Shown here in pieces: positions 1 through 12,241 of a stretch of DNA of 64,000 bases (position 1 is its first letter; the number at the start of each line of letters is the position of its first letter). The position numbers were made by a program, and so were the translations under genes. The stretch comes from Istiophorus platypterus. Lineage: Eukaryota; Chordata; Actinopteri; Istiophoriformes; Istiophoridae. The stretch spans positions 12,455,589 through 12,519,588 of the forward strand of contig CM029112.1 of the NCBI GenBank assembly GCA_016859345.1, written 5' to 3'. The notes beneath the pieces are model-generated. The model saw nothing but the letters and a program-made list of their open reading frames with translations. It made no database searches and was not told where the DNA came from.

Positions 1-750
1 GCCTGTCTGTGCTTGTTTGCAGGGAGTGGCAGTCTACAATTTTATTTGGTGAGTTGTTAAGAGCTGTGAAAATTTCGAGCAGAAAACCCAAACAACCTAA
101 GTGAAGCCTTGAAAACATAATAATAAACTGAATGAAGTGTAGAGCTGCAGAGCTGGGTGCTAATTCTGAGTGGGTTTGACATTAAAGTGACTTTCACATT
201 ACACAGTCATTTGATTCAGTGTTAATAGGGAAAATGTGTTTTGTAATATATTTAGAAGCATTTAAATGCAAATACAGAATAAACGCATCAGGAAGACACT
301 GGTCTATTATGTAGTGCTGACCATACCCATGTGTATGTGTCTTTAATCTTAAAAGTTTAGTCAAGGTCATGGTTCATACTTTGCAAACTCCTTAAACTTA
401 CTTTAGACATTTGCAATTTTCAAAACTTGATTAATTTCATTTTAATCAAATAGATTTCTAATCATGTTATTTATCTTCCCCTATACATTAATCCTCTTCC
501 ATGGACATTTTGCAGTCAAAACACACCTACCTGCCTTCTCAGAGGCTATTTCCTCTATTTGCTGATAAAGTCCAACCCACCTTTCATTTAAACTGCAGGG
601 GGACTAAACACCCGCAGCAATTACTGTGGTCGGCACTTATAGTTGAACTGGACTAGATTTCTCTGAGACTTCACAGGATTAAATGAATCACATTTTAAGT
701 GCCATGGAGTTCACTTAAGCTGCCAATTGCAGGCCTTTCAACTGCCAGAC
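1..750. other. unique non-coding DNA
   Basis: This is AT-rich unique sequence with no open frame of note on either strand and no repeat family I recognise. The part around 530-660 is less AT-rich and freer of homopolymers than its surroundings. That is sometimes seen in conserved regulatory DNA, but nothing here proves it. Confidence 0.6.
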
Positions 751-768
751 AAAAAAAAAAAAAAAAAA
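751..768 (+). repeat. poly(A) tract
   Basis: An uninterrupted run of 18 A residues is followed by an A/C-rich stretch. It could be the tail of an old retroposed element inserted on the plus strand, but the sequence upstream matches no SINE or LINE that I can identify. A simple mononucleotide repeat is the safer call. Confidence 0.8.
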
Positions 769-3555
769 CACAAACACCCTCAGAAAATCTCTTTAACCAT
801 TTTGTCACAAAGCAGACAGGATACAGATGGGAAGCAGGAAATGTTTTCAGCTCAGTGGAATTACACAAAGTAATAAAATTAAAAAAAATTATGCACATTC
901 CTTTGGTGTGTGTGATATACAAGGCTCACCAAGTGAGCTTGATTTGAAGAGCTTCGCTTGGCTTCTGCCCCTCCTCCCAGAGGCACTGAGTTGGAGTTCA
1001 TGCCACTGCCAGATTTGTGCATCTAAATTAAACAGGATCTTAAATCTAACAAGCAAACAAATTGTTCTCCCAAAGGCGACCCTGCTGTCCCAATTCATCT
1101 TGTGCTCCAAACAAAACAAATTGGCACGCACAGACATGTTAGAATCCAATGATACTAAAAAGGTATCCCATGAATTATACAATTTGCTTCAGTTCAAAGA
1201 GTAAGAAGAAAAGGTTAACCACATATGAAAATATGTACATTTTATTGTGAGAGCAGTCTGAGCCTATAAGCATGCTACAGTTCCTTTTGGCACACAACAT
1301 CAATGCATGTCGCCAGTTAGCAAAGACCTGATCTACAGTATATAAGCTGTTGAGGCATTATTTAGTAATTGTTTTCTTGAATAAACTATGGTTGTCTGCT
1401 CTCAAAACCTCAGATTTTACCCACTGCACTTAATTTAAAAAAAATAATAAATTCACCGCTAAAAGGTTTAATTTAACTGATTTTTTTGTTAATGGTGGCT
1501 ATTAAAAAGAGATGGAAAAAAACACCCAAATATGTTAATTATGAAGAAATTATATCATTTATGCTCTTGGCAACAAAGCAATTAAGAGCACTTGTGGAAA
1601 GGGAAATTGAGAGATTCAGATTGGATGCCATTTTCATCTAAATTAATGATGAATTATAATGTCAAGAAGGTAACAAAAAAGTAACATGAATCCAATTTGC
1701 CCAAATGACCTGAAGACAGCCACAAAATTGACATGTCTCCTTTGCTTTTAATTCATTTCATTAAATTATCTCAGTACAGCTGAGAAATGTTTAAAGATAA
1801 AACTGCTCTAGAACCAGCTGTAACTATCTGGACATTTTATAAAAATAAAAATTTAAAAAAATCGAGAAATGAGACTAACATATTGGTCTTGTTACACCCA
1901 GCAGGGCTATATGGTTTCTCATTAAATATCATGTTCAATTCCTATGTGAGTTGCAGGTATCAAATTAATTGCTAAACAAGAAACAATCTGCACACATAGT
2001 TTTTTCCAGATGTTTTGTTCTAAAAAATTTCTAGAGTCACAAGCTGATGTATGAGAATGTACCAAATACGAGAATGTATTTTCGTAAGAAATAAAACCAC
2101 ACATACCTTTCGTTATAACCTCTGCAGTGACTCTTTACACTGATTTTAAAAAAGCTTATTAAGTGTTACATATTGTAATAAAAATGAGCAACATTTTCTT
2201 CGTTTTTTGCGAGACCTGTTTTGTGGTTAATAATAGTTAAAATAATCTATTTTAAGCTCATAATATTATACTTTACTATATTTTTTAATCTCAACTCAAG
2301 TAAATGTGTATCATAGTGCTTTAATGTTATGCAGTATACACCATATTTCTTGGTGTCAGGGCATTGTTCCCAGAGCAATTTCTCTGCATCAAATTTTTAG
2401 CAAGAGTTTGGTAACCTTTAACCTAAGGAACGAACAGTGACGAATGATAGAGTAGCTCAGCTATGCAGGGACCCAAAGTCATTCTTATACCATTTTGATT
2501 AGTCTTGGGTATTAGAGAATGATTCACCTTGTGTTTAAAAAAGGATAGGTAGGGATGAGATGGCGAAACAGATGAGCTAAAACTAAGGATAAATAAATCA
2601 GCTCATACTCTGGATTCTGGTCTGGTTTGTCCCATTGGGATCCACTGAGGAATATTTCTGCATCTGTCTGTGCGTCTGAATGTTTGACCCCAGGGTCTGA
2701 CTGTTCCTCAGGTTAGAAGCAGACTTTCCAAAGTTCAACTTGAGCTTCCAGACGTCACTAATGTCAAACTTGTCTGCAAGAATTAAGGATATATAACAAC
2801 GTAGACTCATAAATTTAGAACCAGATTAGGGCAAAACATATTTCTGAATTCAATCAATCAAAACAATCATATTTCGTCTCTGGGGAGCAATTTTGAGCAA
2901 AAACATATATCTGTTTTTATCATTGTGTTCCATAAAAGGCCATAAGCTCAGTCACATTAAGTCCTGTGTGGCAGTTTTATGGTTTATGAGTCTGATGATT
3001 TGTTAACAGCTAATTTGAAGCTGAGGGATAAATGGCTAATGCAAATGTCACAAGTGTAGAAGTTAGAACTGGAGAATAATGTCACTGAGTAATAGCAATA
3101 AAAATGGTGTTTTGACAAATGGCTTGTCATTGGGCAATGGCGGCATGTAAAAAATGGAGGTTGTGGCTCTGTCTGAACTAGTGACAGAGAAGGGGAAAGA
3201 GAGAAAGAGTGTGAGGGGGGATGGTAAGTGAAAATTATTCACTTGACTGAGAACAAGCTCAAAATGAGACTTCTTCAGGGACAAATGAGGGACACTGTGT
3301 GAAAAAGATCCGTCAGTCTACCTACTCAAACTGTGAAATTTGCTTTTGCACCCAGTTTTAGTCCAAACTATTTTCTTCCCCCTTTTTTCCATAAAGGTGC
3401 AAGTTTTTGCTGTCTCTAAATAGCCAATGTTACCATTAACAGCGGTTTACTTACCAAAAACTTTAGCCATTGTTGCATTTACGAGACAAGGGGTTAGATT
3501 ACGCCCTGCAGCACTGCTTCTTCATCCTCTCATGCTGAATTGAGGGTAGACTGGA
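769..3555. other. unique non-coding DNA with an AT-rich homeodomain-core-dense block
   Basis: No gene is visible. A frame of 125 codons at 827-1204 has no recognisable domain, and an unrelated frame opposes it on the other strand, so it is taken as chance. From about 1485 to 1790 the sequence has many TAAT/ATTA cores (for example TTAATTATG, GCAATTAAG, AAATTAATGATG), few homopolymer runs and no transposon signature. This makes it a candidate conserved non-coding element by inference only. The rest, including 1800-3550, shows nothing beyond AT-rich unique sequence. Confidence 0.5.
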
Positions 3556-3800
3556 CATTACAGTGACTCATTATCACAAAGTGGTATTACAGGATGGAAT
3601 GGGCCGGGTCTAGCTAATTAGCATGCTATCTTCAGTAGAAGCCAAGAGGTGATAGAAAGAATAGAAGACAGATGTGAAGGAAGAGTTAACACTGGCATTT
3701 ACCTCCACTGCTGTAGACAGCTCTCGGTGAGTAAAGGAACGAGTTTTGATGCTGAACTCAACTGTTAATGCTAATGTTGGCCATGTAGCGATAGCAAAAA
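3556..3800 (+). repeat. dispersed repeat, copy 1 of a family with a second copy at 57.4 kb
   Basis: This segment aligns by eye with 57440-57655 in the same orientation. Shared blocks in the same order include ACAGTGACTC, CAAAGTGGTAT, a CTAGCTA-TTAGCATG core, AGAAG, GTGATAGAA, GAGTAAAGGAA, CTGTTAAT and a final AGCGAT. Spacing between blocks differs by small indels. I cannot name the family. No terminal inverted repeats or target duplications are obvious, so the true ends may lie outside these limits. Confidence 0.7.
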
Positions 3801-4175
3801 AAAAACCAACAATAAAACTTCTATGTCTTTTAACAACTGCACAATAGTGTCAAATGGAAAATGCGCAGCAAATTTAATCTTACAGGCTATATGCATTTTA
3901 ATGTGTAATATCAATTTCAAAATAAAGCATCACTCTGGCACGTGGACTGTATTAGTCTTCCATTTGGACCCTCTGCCAATCACAGCATGATACAAAATTA
4001 GAATAATGAGTCTACTGGTGTCATGCACAGCAGTGTGGAGGTCCTGCTGTGTTGATCTCTTTATCTCAGGGACTCATAGAGTAAAACTGAGCTTGGGGAA
4101 TTTAAATTAGGGGATCGTAGGGTGTGACCTTGAAATGAGCAGAAAGGGTGGCTGCATGTACTTTGTGTGATCATA

Positions 4176-4179
<4 letters not shown>
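3801..4179. other. unique non-coding DNA
   Basis: No open frame, repeat or RNA gene was recognised between the dispersed repeat and the GT microsatellite. Confidence 0.6.

Positions 4180-4209
<30 letters not shown>
4180..4209 (+). repeat. (GT)n microsatellite
   Basis: About 15 GT units run without interruption. The short cysteine-valine reading frame across it is an artefact of the repeat. Confidence 0.95.
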
Positions 4210-4211
<2 letters not shown>

Positions 4212-4496
4212 AAAGGTCTTTTCCTACCAGAGGCATGACAGTGTTAGAGCAGCTACTGGCCCATCTATCATCAGAGTGCTTGGGTGGTCCATCATCCGCT
4301 GACAAAGTAGCTGACATCTTGTTGTTACCCAAGGTCCCACTTCATACCACTATCAAATGCCAGATGATAGATGTCTGTCTCTTTCACTTCACGCTGAGGT
4401 GACTATTAATATTAAATGAACTAACTTTCCAGGATGGTGGATAATGAAAAATGTGCCATTTCTAATGCAAACAAATACATGAAAATCCTAATTTTC

Positions 4497-4700
4497 TATG
4501 TGGAGTTTGTCTGGTTTTCTCTCTGTTTGTGTGACTCGCCTTCCGCTGTCTGAAGCATTGCAACGCAGGCGAATTGAAGGTTCCTTTAAGCGTAAACTGT
4601 CCGATAGACTGGTGACCTTGTGTTACCCTGTCTGCACCAAAGACATGTTGGAATATGCTCCAGACCCCTGTTGGTTGCCCACATGGTGGAGAGGAAATGA
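4497..4700 (+). repeat. old copy of an abundant fish interspersed repeat (GTGGAGTTTG...GATAGACTGG type)
   Basis: The segment keeps the landmarks of a very common fish repeat in the right order: TATGTGGAGTTTG, TTCTCTCTGTTTGTGTGACT, a GCAGGCGAATTG block, CGATAGACTGGTGACC, TACCCTGTCTGC, and TGCTCCAGACCCC. In the usual copies these read GTGGAGTTTGCATGTTC, GATAGACTGGCGACC, GTACCCTGCC and GGCTCCAGCCCCC. The copy is diverged, hence old. I recall the consensus but not with certainty its class or database name. A 101-codon frame across it is incidental. Confidence 0.75.
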
Positions 4701-6828
4701 ACTAACTTGTTATAAGTGTACAGGACAGAGTGCACTCATGTTCACCAGCCCTGCTGAGAGATTACTTAAAAGCAAAACATACCAAAAAGTGCAAAAAGTA
4801 TAAACAACTACTATCAACACTTTCTTACTGGGGGTGTTGTATTTTTGCTCTTGATTCAATACATTCTGTTAAGGGAGAAGCACTACATAGTTGAGCACTG
4901 CATGAATCAAAGGGATAGACTCTCTTCTCTACTGCATCCTCTGTTTGTGATTTAGGTTGATGCCTTCAAAAAGACTGAGGGAGTTTTCTTCACTGAGCCA
5001 CTCACTTTTAAGGCAAGCTGACCAAGCTACACAGCTTTAGATTGAAACAGAACTGTAGAACATTATGGCCTTTGCACATGCAGCACCGTTCAGTAAAAAG
5101 ACAGTCTCTCTCACTAATGTCCTGCTCACCTTTAACACCAAGGTAAATTTAGCCATTCAATTGTCAATTTATACATCTGACAAGAGGCAAAATGTTCACT
5201 GACAATGTATTTGTTTTCTGTCCAAGTATCCGATATTGCAATAGACCAAAATATCCACTGGTAGCAATGACAGCATTAATAACCGTTCTTTTTATGGGTC
5301 TGTTTAGGCACTGGCAGCACTTTGTTAGTATGATTGTGAACCACAACTCCAGGGTCGAAGTCCCGCGAAGTCCTTTGTACCCCTGTTATCCACCACCCCT
5401 AATGATCTCCAAAGAGAAACTGTATAACAGGAACTGCACTATACTGATTGTTAGACTCAAACATTTAGTATTCCTCCCACAAACTTCATGGATAACTGTC
5501 TCAAACCATCTGTTGATAGTGGAGTGTCTTGATTGAACATCTTGAAGTCTCATTGTCGGGCCTAATAACTTACTAATTACCAACAAAAGCATCATCTATC
5601 CTCCAGTGACATCAAATGCTGACACACCTGGTGGAGGAACAGGATAATGACTCAGTGGGCCACTTGTCTGCTAATTAGTTTGAAAGTGTAGCTTTTTTTT
5701 AAAAATGTGGGTTGGAAGGACAGAGATAATGTCAATCTATTCTGGGTTAGATTTGATCTTCTCTGGTTCTTCACATGTACATGGCTTAGTATGAGTACAT
5801 GCATGTTAGTGTGGTAGTGGTCTTGTACAAAAAAGGGTTGGTGAGTCTAGTCACAACAGATAAGTTGTGCCCTAAATCAAGCAGCTTGCAAATGAACCCT
5901 AGGTGAAAAGAATATTTTTTCAATTTCCATTTGATTTATAGGTTGTTATGATTATCACAGGAACCCGTTTAATGACTTTGCACCTGAGAATACTGGAGCA
6001 AGTGATTTGTTATTGTTGCACATCCATTCACAATGCATATTGTTAACATGAAAACAACGACTGCTGATGATCACATTCATTGGCAATGAAGGTTAAATTA
6101 GCACCTTGTCCAAAGTTATGCCAATGATACCGTAACAGTGGGAGAGGACAGGCCTGTGACCACTCACTGTAGCAGAACAGAATCTTATAGTCCAGCAAGG
6201 TTATTTGTAAGATGGGTTGCAGTGGTAATATGCTGTCATATTAGCTCCCTGGATGTCAGAATGTGATGCCTCAGAGGGAGATCATGGGCTGTATTTCCTC
6301 CAGCAGGGCTGGAGCTGGATCGCTGCTCAACCAAACAAAAGTAATTCGCATGAGTGAATAATGATGATATTGTTAGCGAGGTGTCACTTCCAATAATGCA
6401 TGTTTTGGATGTTGCCTTTAGCAGGCCGGATAAAAGTTTCAGAGTTACAGTGTTTCTGCCTTAGTTTTGGAAGCTGTGGAAATAAAATCCACTATATAGA
6501 GTAAAATGATGAATTGCTCTTAATGGCCAATAAGCAAATCAATGCAAAATCAATGTCCATGTGGGATACAGGTAATTAATGGCCCAGTGCAGTATACAGT
6601 GTGCAGTTCCAGAGCTTGATGGTGTGGTCTTATCATAGGTCAATGAGATCATATACATGAGTTAGCAGTGCTAACTTTAAGGCAAAGGGCCAGAGGGACT
6701 AAAATACTGCCGTGGTTTGTATATGTTACTGGTGTCTCCTAAGCTATACAGGAAGTCCAATATCCAGGAGACTGTCATCCGTAGAAAAACAAAGTGCAAG
6801 GTCGATGAGAGGGTTAACAAAATATTGG
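4701..6828. other. unique non-coding DNA
   Basis: No gene is recognised. A frame at 5192-5536 is overlapped by comparable frames on the other strand and has no domain signature. A small T-rich run lies near 5693-5701. Otherwise this is unremarkable unique sequence. Confidence 0.55.
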
Positions 6829-6985
6829 ACTTTAACACACGAGACCACAGTTTCTTTCCTGTTTCTACCCAGCGTTCACCCTAACCTGCCCTAAGCAGTT
6901 GTTTTAACCAAAACTTTAATCTTTCTCAATCCTTAAATTAGCAGTTTTTGTGCCTAAGCCCCAACCAAACCTTAACCATAACACT
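6829..6985 (+). repeat. CCTAACCTTAACC-type interspersed repeat, fragment 1
   Basis: The order of motifs matches a common teleost repeat: TTTAACA..CGAGACCACA, TTTCTTTCC, CACCCTAACC, TTTTTGTGCCTAAGCCCC, AACCAAACCTTAACCATAAC. Related fragments with the same motif order and strand lie near 37.9, 39.5, 39.9 and 60.9 kb. The fragments are diverged and have no clear ends. Family name not known to me. Confidence 0.65.
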
Positions 6986-7084
6986 GTGAAAAAATAAAAT
7001 GGATTTATATTTCAACAGTGATTTGTAACAGTTTAACAGCAGAAACATTATGTAGTTTTGATAATAATCATGTCAGAACGTACC

Positions 7085-7118
7085 CCCCAAAGTGCTAGGA
7101 TTCATCCTCTGGGGTCGA
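7085..7118 (+). repeat. short fragment of the GGATTCATCCTCTGGGG repeat
   Basis: A 30-odd-base piece carries AAGTGCTAGGATTCATCC followed by TCTGGGG. It matches the centre of the teleost repeat found more completely at 23604-23905. It is too short to place beyond that. Confidence 0.5.
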
Positions 7119-7788
7119 GATGATCACAAAAAATAAAAAAAATAAAATAAATAAAGCTATTAGATTTGAACTAAATTTACATGGTCATTGGTCAAGGTTC
7201 AATTCTGTCATGATGGCTGTTACCAGAATCAACATGAATCATTTGCCTGGGGCCATGAATAACCATGAAGAAACTGCACAGTAATATGGGCAGTATTTTT
7301 GTCATATCTTGCCTTATGTCATACTTTATTCTAAAAGCAACAGATACATACCTGTATATTAAACACCTTATCTCTTAAGTTCATTTGTACTCTATGCTCT
7401 GCCTCTTGTGGGGTAAGATACCCTGGCAATGGCTTAACCTGCAGTGCCAGGTTAACATGACATGTTGTGGGTCATCAGAACACTGAAGAGACAAGGAAGT
7501 GTGATGTGGCAACCCTCGGCACTGATTTAATTGTACACGCAGGATATGTCTGCAACAGGGTAGCCACTGGCCCTCACTTCCTCCTTCTGGCTCTGGCTGA
7601 TTTAACAGGCTGTTTGTTACACAAGAGTCTGGCAAGGCTCTAGTCCTACTGCTGTGTCCCTCATGGGCCACATCCTGTTACCGCTCTGCTCCCACTCGCT
7701 TGTTGACATATAGGTCATTGCAGGGCGTTGGCCATGCTTTCAAACATTCAGATATAAAAAGACATGGCAGACACAAAAATATAAGAAA
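7119..7788. other. unique non-coding DNA
   Basis: It starts with an A-rich AAATAAATAA stretch, then runs into sequence that is moderately GC-rich around 7400-7700. A 96-codon minus-strand frame there lacks any recognisable domain and has no start context or splice support. No gene is called. Confidence 0.55.
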
Positions 7789-7833
7789 ACACACACACAC
7801 ACGCACACACACGCACACACACACACACACACA
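7789..7833 (+). repeat. (CA)n microsatellite
   Basis: About 22 CA units, interrupted twice by CG (ACGCACAC). It lies 63 bases upstream of a long (GT)n tract, so the two are complementary arms on one strand. Confidence 0.95.
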
Positions 7834-7895
7834 TAAACAAAGCTTAGCTTGTTAAGTGAACAACAAGCAGACTTTTCTCCTTTCATTAGAGTACT

Positions 7896-7896
<1 letters not shown>

Positions 7897-7948
<52 letters not shown>

Positions 7949-7963
7949 GTGTGTGTGTGTGTG
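7897..7963 (+). repeat. (GT)n microsatellite
   Basis: About 33 GT units with one GC interruption. Its reverse complement matches the (CA)n tract at 7789-7833. The small Val-Cys frame through it is not a gene. Confidence 0.95.
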
Positions 7964-10900
7964 AGAGATGGTGGCTCCCCTGCTTGTGGGATATGTTGTG
8001 TTTGGCGATGACTTCTCATTCTGGAAGCCCATAATTAGACAGCACCGGATGCTGCCAAGGAAGGATGAGGTTATGGGGTGGAGGCAACTGACCCATTTGC
8101 CCTGCGGTTTTCATAAGCACGATGAGGGGTGTTGAGGCTTAATTACAGGACTGACACCACCGCTGAACCCTGATGACACATTTCCTGTGATTAGAGGAAA
8201 TCATCAGTATTGATTGTAAGAGGAGAGGAAGAATCATGTTTAATTGCATTAGAATAATTGCCTATTGATGGTGGAGGTGAGCCTTGGCCCCGATGATGAG
8301 GCTGAAGTGTGTCAGGTGTGAAATCTGTTCCACTACAGTGCTCTGAAAGTTGTTTAACTGTGAAATACATCTGAGACTTTTTCAGTGTTTGTGTAAATTC
8401 CGATCCACTGAATGGGGACTAATTTTGAGCTGTTTCCTAACATAGTTGGATGGTCCATTGGATTTGCCTCTGTATTTTATGGAAGTCGGTTGGATCTGTA
8501 CATGTAAGTCCTCCTCGTGTCCCCGTTTTACAGCTATCCCACACAATCTTTCTCCGAGCATCCTCCAGGTTTCCCAACACCAGCCAATTAGGCTTGAGTT
8601 GAGTATGATCGATGTATTTCCTGGTGACCTTTGGGTCACCTCGGGCAACTGTCGATAGGTATTTGTGGTTGTGATATCAGGGCTGGCTCTGCAATTCCCA
8701 TCGCACCATCAGTCCATCGATCTCCCACCTTCCCCTCCAGAAATATAAACAAAACCTTATGCTAACTTGTACAATATATGTGTTCTGCTGACTCTGCTTT
8801 TGCTCACAATATTTATCATCCTAAGCCTAATAAGGTTTGCTCTGCAACACCTAAATCGCTACTCCTACTTCATACTTAATAAAAAGAAAACCAATAGAAA
8901 ACAAAAGGATGAAAAACAATTTAAACACATAATGTCGCTTGGGAGATGTTACTATAGTTCACCAATAAATAACATTAGTGTTCTCTATTATTACTTAGAA
9001 ATAATAGAGTGGGCACTTTTGGGAGCTTTCAGACAGGATCAAAGTTAAAGATTTTTTTTTTATTTTTATTTTTTGTACAGGATTTGCGAGGTCAACAGCA
9101 TCTGGTGTCCCTGCCAGTCTCCCTTTCTCTCCCCCCTACAGTATTTGGGTTCTTGTTTCTCACTGGTTGTGTTTCAAGCAAACCCAGACAGCCTTGATCC
9201 TCAGCCAGGGACAGTGGCTACGGAATGGGCAAGGCCGCAGAAAGTTACCCTGCTCCCAGGTCACTGTGGTCTGGAAGCCAGTATGGGATCACTGAGTAAA
9301 CAAGTGGTTTTAGTCCGAGGGTGGCTTGGGGCAGCCGGAACAAGGGCGTGTTTTTGTACGAGTACGTTTATGTGCATGTGCCAAGACATCTTAAGAGTCT
9401 GGATGGGCCCATAGCGTGCTGCCTTCCTCGAGCTTTTTTAGAAAATGTTGAGCGCTTCATGTCTCGACTGGGGCAGAATGTTTGTGTTATCTGTTGGGAT
9501 GAAATATTCATTAGTAAGGGCCTGTATGTGCCGAGGTTGGTGTTTGTGTGTGTGTGTGGGGGGCTGTTTAAACAGATTTCATCAGTATCATTTCTCAGCA
9601 TTGCCACTGACAGGCATTAGCAAACCGTCAGAAGAAATTACTGTATTAAACTGTCCTTCATGCATATTCATGCTTGTACATTACAATGGCAATAGAAAAA
9701 ATAAGCTTGGAATCAACAAATTAACATGTAATGCAAACAGATGGAATGATATCAAATAAGTACATAAATAATCAGATTAAGTATGACATTGCCAATTTAA
9801 GGAATTACTGTATGAGTGTCCACAAACAAATGTAATCATTTTCAGATTGTGTCCATCTGTTAAAACAGACCGACATGTCATGTTATGTGTCTCACTTTTA
9901 AAGGCCAATTCCAAATTCAGATATATTTATATCATATATATTATGATATATTATATACATATATTGATATGACAGGAAGTGATGAGGATGAGCTTTCAGT
10001 TTTTAACAAATGGTTCCACTTCCAGCTAAACCAAAATTGTCTCAACTTGTTTAATTTTTGTTAACTTTTGTGCTTGGGTTGTGTTAATTGGTCTTTCTGT
10101 GTGTATTGTCTGTTTAACATTCAGATAAGGTTTATTTCATCAGCATCTTGTGACATGGGACGGATATGGCCTTTCTCCAACTCATTTTGCAGTGCCACCA
10201 TGGTTACAGCTAAAACAATTTAGTTTCATTTAGACTTGTTAAAGATTTTTTAAATTATTTCTTACAGAAAGATAAACAGAAACTTCATTTGGGTGTGTTT
10301 GTATTATTGATTTTCATCTATTCTTTTACTCAAATAAAGTTATAGAAATTCTTGAATTAAAAAATAAATAAATAAACAACAAATCTGAAGTATAATTAAA
10401 CCAGCAAGGTCAGTGGTCTGAGATTTATCTCAGATTTAAAAAATGTAATCAGACCAAGGGCTTTTTTTTTTAGTCAAGCTCAGTTTCCCTCTTAACATTT
10501 CGTCTTCTGTAAAGTAAATATCAGGGGCTGGCTGATGTTTGCCTTCCTCTCAAAGACAAAATGTCCCTCGCCAGCTTTTGCATGGCTTATCACAGGTCTA
10601 CATTAGTTCACAGTTCTCATGGGACATAAGCAACATGATAAGTATATGTATAATTGCCTACCAAGCTAATCTATCCATCTGTCCTTACAAGGTGCTTTTA
10701 TGTCACCTCTTCCTAAATGTGAAAGTCAACCCCCACTTTAAAAGGGAATGAAAACCAATCATTTGAATAGGTTTTGACTGAAGCTAAATTGAATAGATTG
10801 AATGTGTGGATTGATGTCCACTACAATATAGGTTATGTGGGAAAATGTGAAGATTTGTTGAAAGAGTTATATAGTTAGACTGAGAATCACCTACCTAGTT

Positions 10901-11204
10901 GTGTATAGTAGGTAGCAGTGTTGTAGACTAAATCTTGGAGGAGGGAGTATTTTGGAAATTTCTTTAATATACATTTACTGGAAGACATCATTCAACTATC
11001 ATAAGACTCTGCATACATGAATTATTTTCCCAAGTTTATTACTGGTGTGTTGATTCTGAAGTTACATTATAAACCAGCAAGCCATACACAGCTGGTAAGC
11101 ATGTACTTAACACTGAGCTCATAATTTCTCCTTTTCTCCTTTTCATTTTCTGCAAATGTTTTGAGTATTGAACAAGAGATCTCCCATTCTTTAACAGCAA
11201 ACTT
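7964..11204. other. unique non-coding DNA
   Basis: No gene is supported. From about 8020 to 8300 the sequence is repeat-free with TTAATTAC, TTTAATTGC and GAATAATTGCC cores and looks like candidate regulatory DNA. The frames at 9073-9414 and 9321-9620 overlap each other and have no domain. Around 9920-9975 is an AT-rich, partly palindromic patch. An A/T-rich TAAATAAATAAA patch lies near 10360. Confidence 0.5.
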
Positions 11205-11224
11205 AAAAAAAAAAAAAAAAAAAA
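11205..11224 (+). repeat. poly(A) tract
   Basis: A run of 20 A residues. No recognisable retroposed body precedes it. On the minus strand it encodes the poly-Phe stretch seen in short spurious frames. Confidence 0.85.
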
Positions 11225-12039
11225 TACTTGACACTTCCTCACTCTTATTGACACAAGTACACAATATTGTCAATGGATCATGTGTCTAGGTATCTTTTCC
11301 CATGAATGTACGGTGTGTATTAGAGCCTTTTTTTGTGTAACTGTAAAGGTCAAAATATGATAGCAGCAAGAGCAAGCGATGCAGCAAACAATGTTATCAC
11401 CCACTGCAATGTTTTATTTTTATGTGATATATAGGGTATTCATAATGTGCATATTCAATATTTCATACATTATCACATATCATACATATTTCATGTACAA
11501 TGTTTACTAATGCAGTACAATGTGGAGTTTCTCAAATTAGCTTAATGTGATGTGGTGACAAAAATGCCCTCCACTCACAGCCACACCTAAGGCTGTCCTA
11601 CATGATTGTGGCCCTAAATGCCTTTACTCACCAGCCCTGCAGTCTGTCCTTATGCTCCACGTCCCATCCCCCTCAATCCTTTAATCATTACTGGTGATGG
11701 AAGAACAACATATGTCTGTATTAAAGTTCTTGTTTATATTCATTAGTGGTTTCTATTGGAACAATTTTAACCTTGCATGCAAAAAAGGGAGAAATCACAA
11801 GGTGGGTTGAGATGTGGACATGGAGAGTTTCAGGCATTCTTCATTTTGTAGTGAGTGGCATTTCAAAGGGTAAAACAAACTAGTGGCACAGCCAATTTGT
11901 CCCCCTCCATATTCAATTACCGTTTCTGAACCATAGGAGAGAGCAAGAGAAAGTTTTTTTAGCACATTTAGTACCAGCACCATTCACCAGTGGTGCAGTT
12001 CAACACTGGGGAGGTGTTTCTTTTTGTTTTGTTTTAAAT
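11225..12039. other. unique non-coding DNA
   Basis: AT-rich unique sequence. Around 11405-11520 it has repeated ATAT/CATA motifs (ATCACATATCATACATATTT) but no clean tandem period. No gene is recognised. Confidence 0.55.
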
Positions 12040-12229
12040 ACGTTTTTTAAATGTTATGGATGAATAAATGAATAAAAAAAAAAATCTTTCTTGAGGACAG
12101 TAATACACGGCCTCCCCTACAGTGGTTGTGTTCTAGACCCCTGAGAGCAGGTAACGTGACCCTGTCTCCCAACCTGAACTGCCCTCAAGGAACCTGATAA
12201 TTCTTCGTGGGGTCTTTTCTTTACTTTAA

Positions 12230-12241
12230 CCCCCCCCCCCC
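12230..12241 (+). repeat. poly(C) tract
   Basis: Twelve C residues in a row; on the minus strand this is a G run inside the presumed LINE 3' region. Confidence 0.85.

Noticed and set aside
827..1204. 125-codon plus-strand reading frame
   Set aside because: A comparable frame lies on the opposite strand over the same region and no protein family is recognised.
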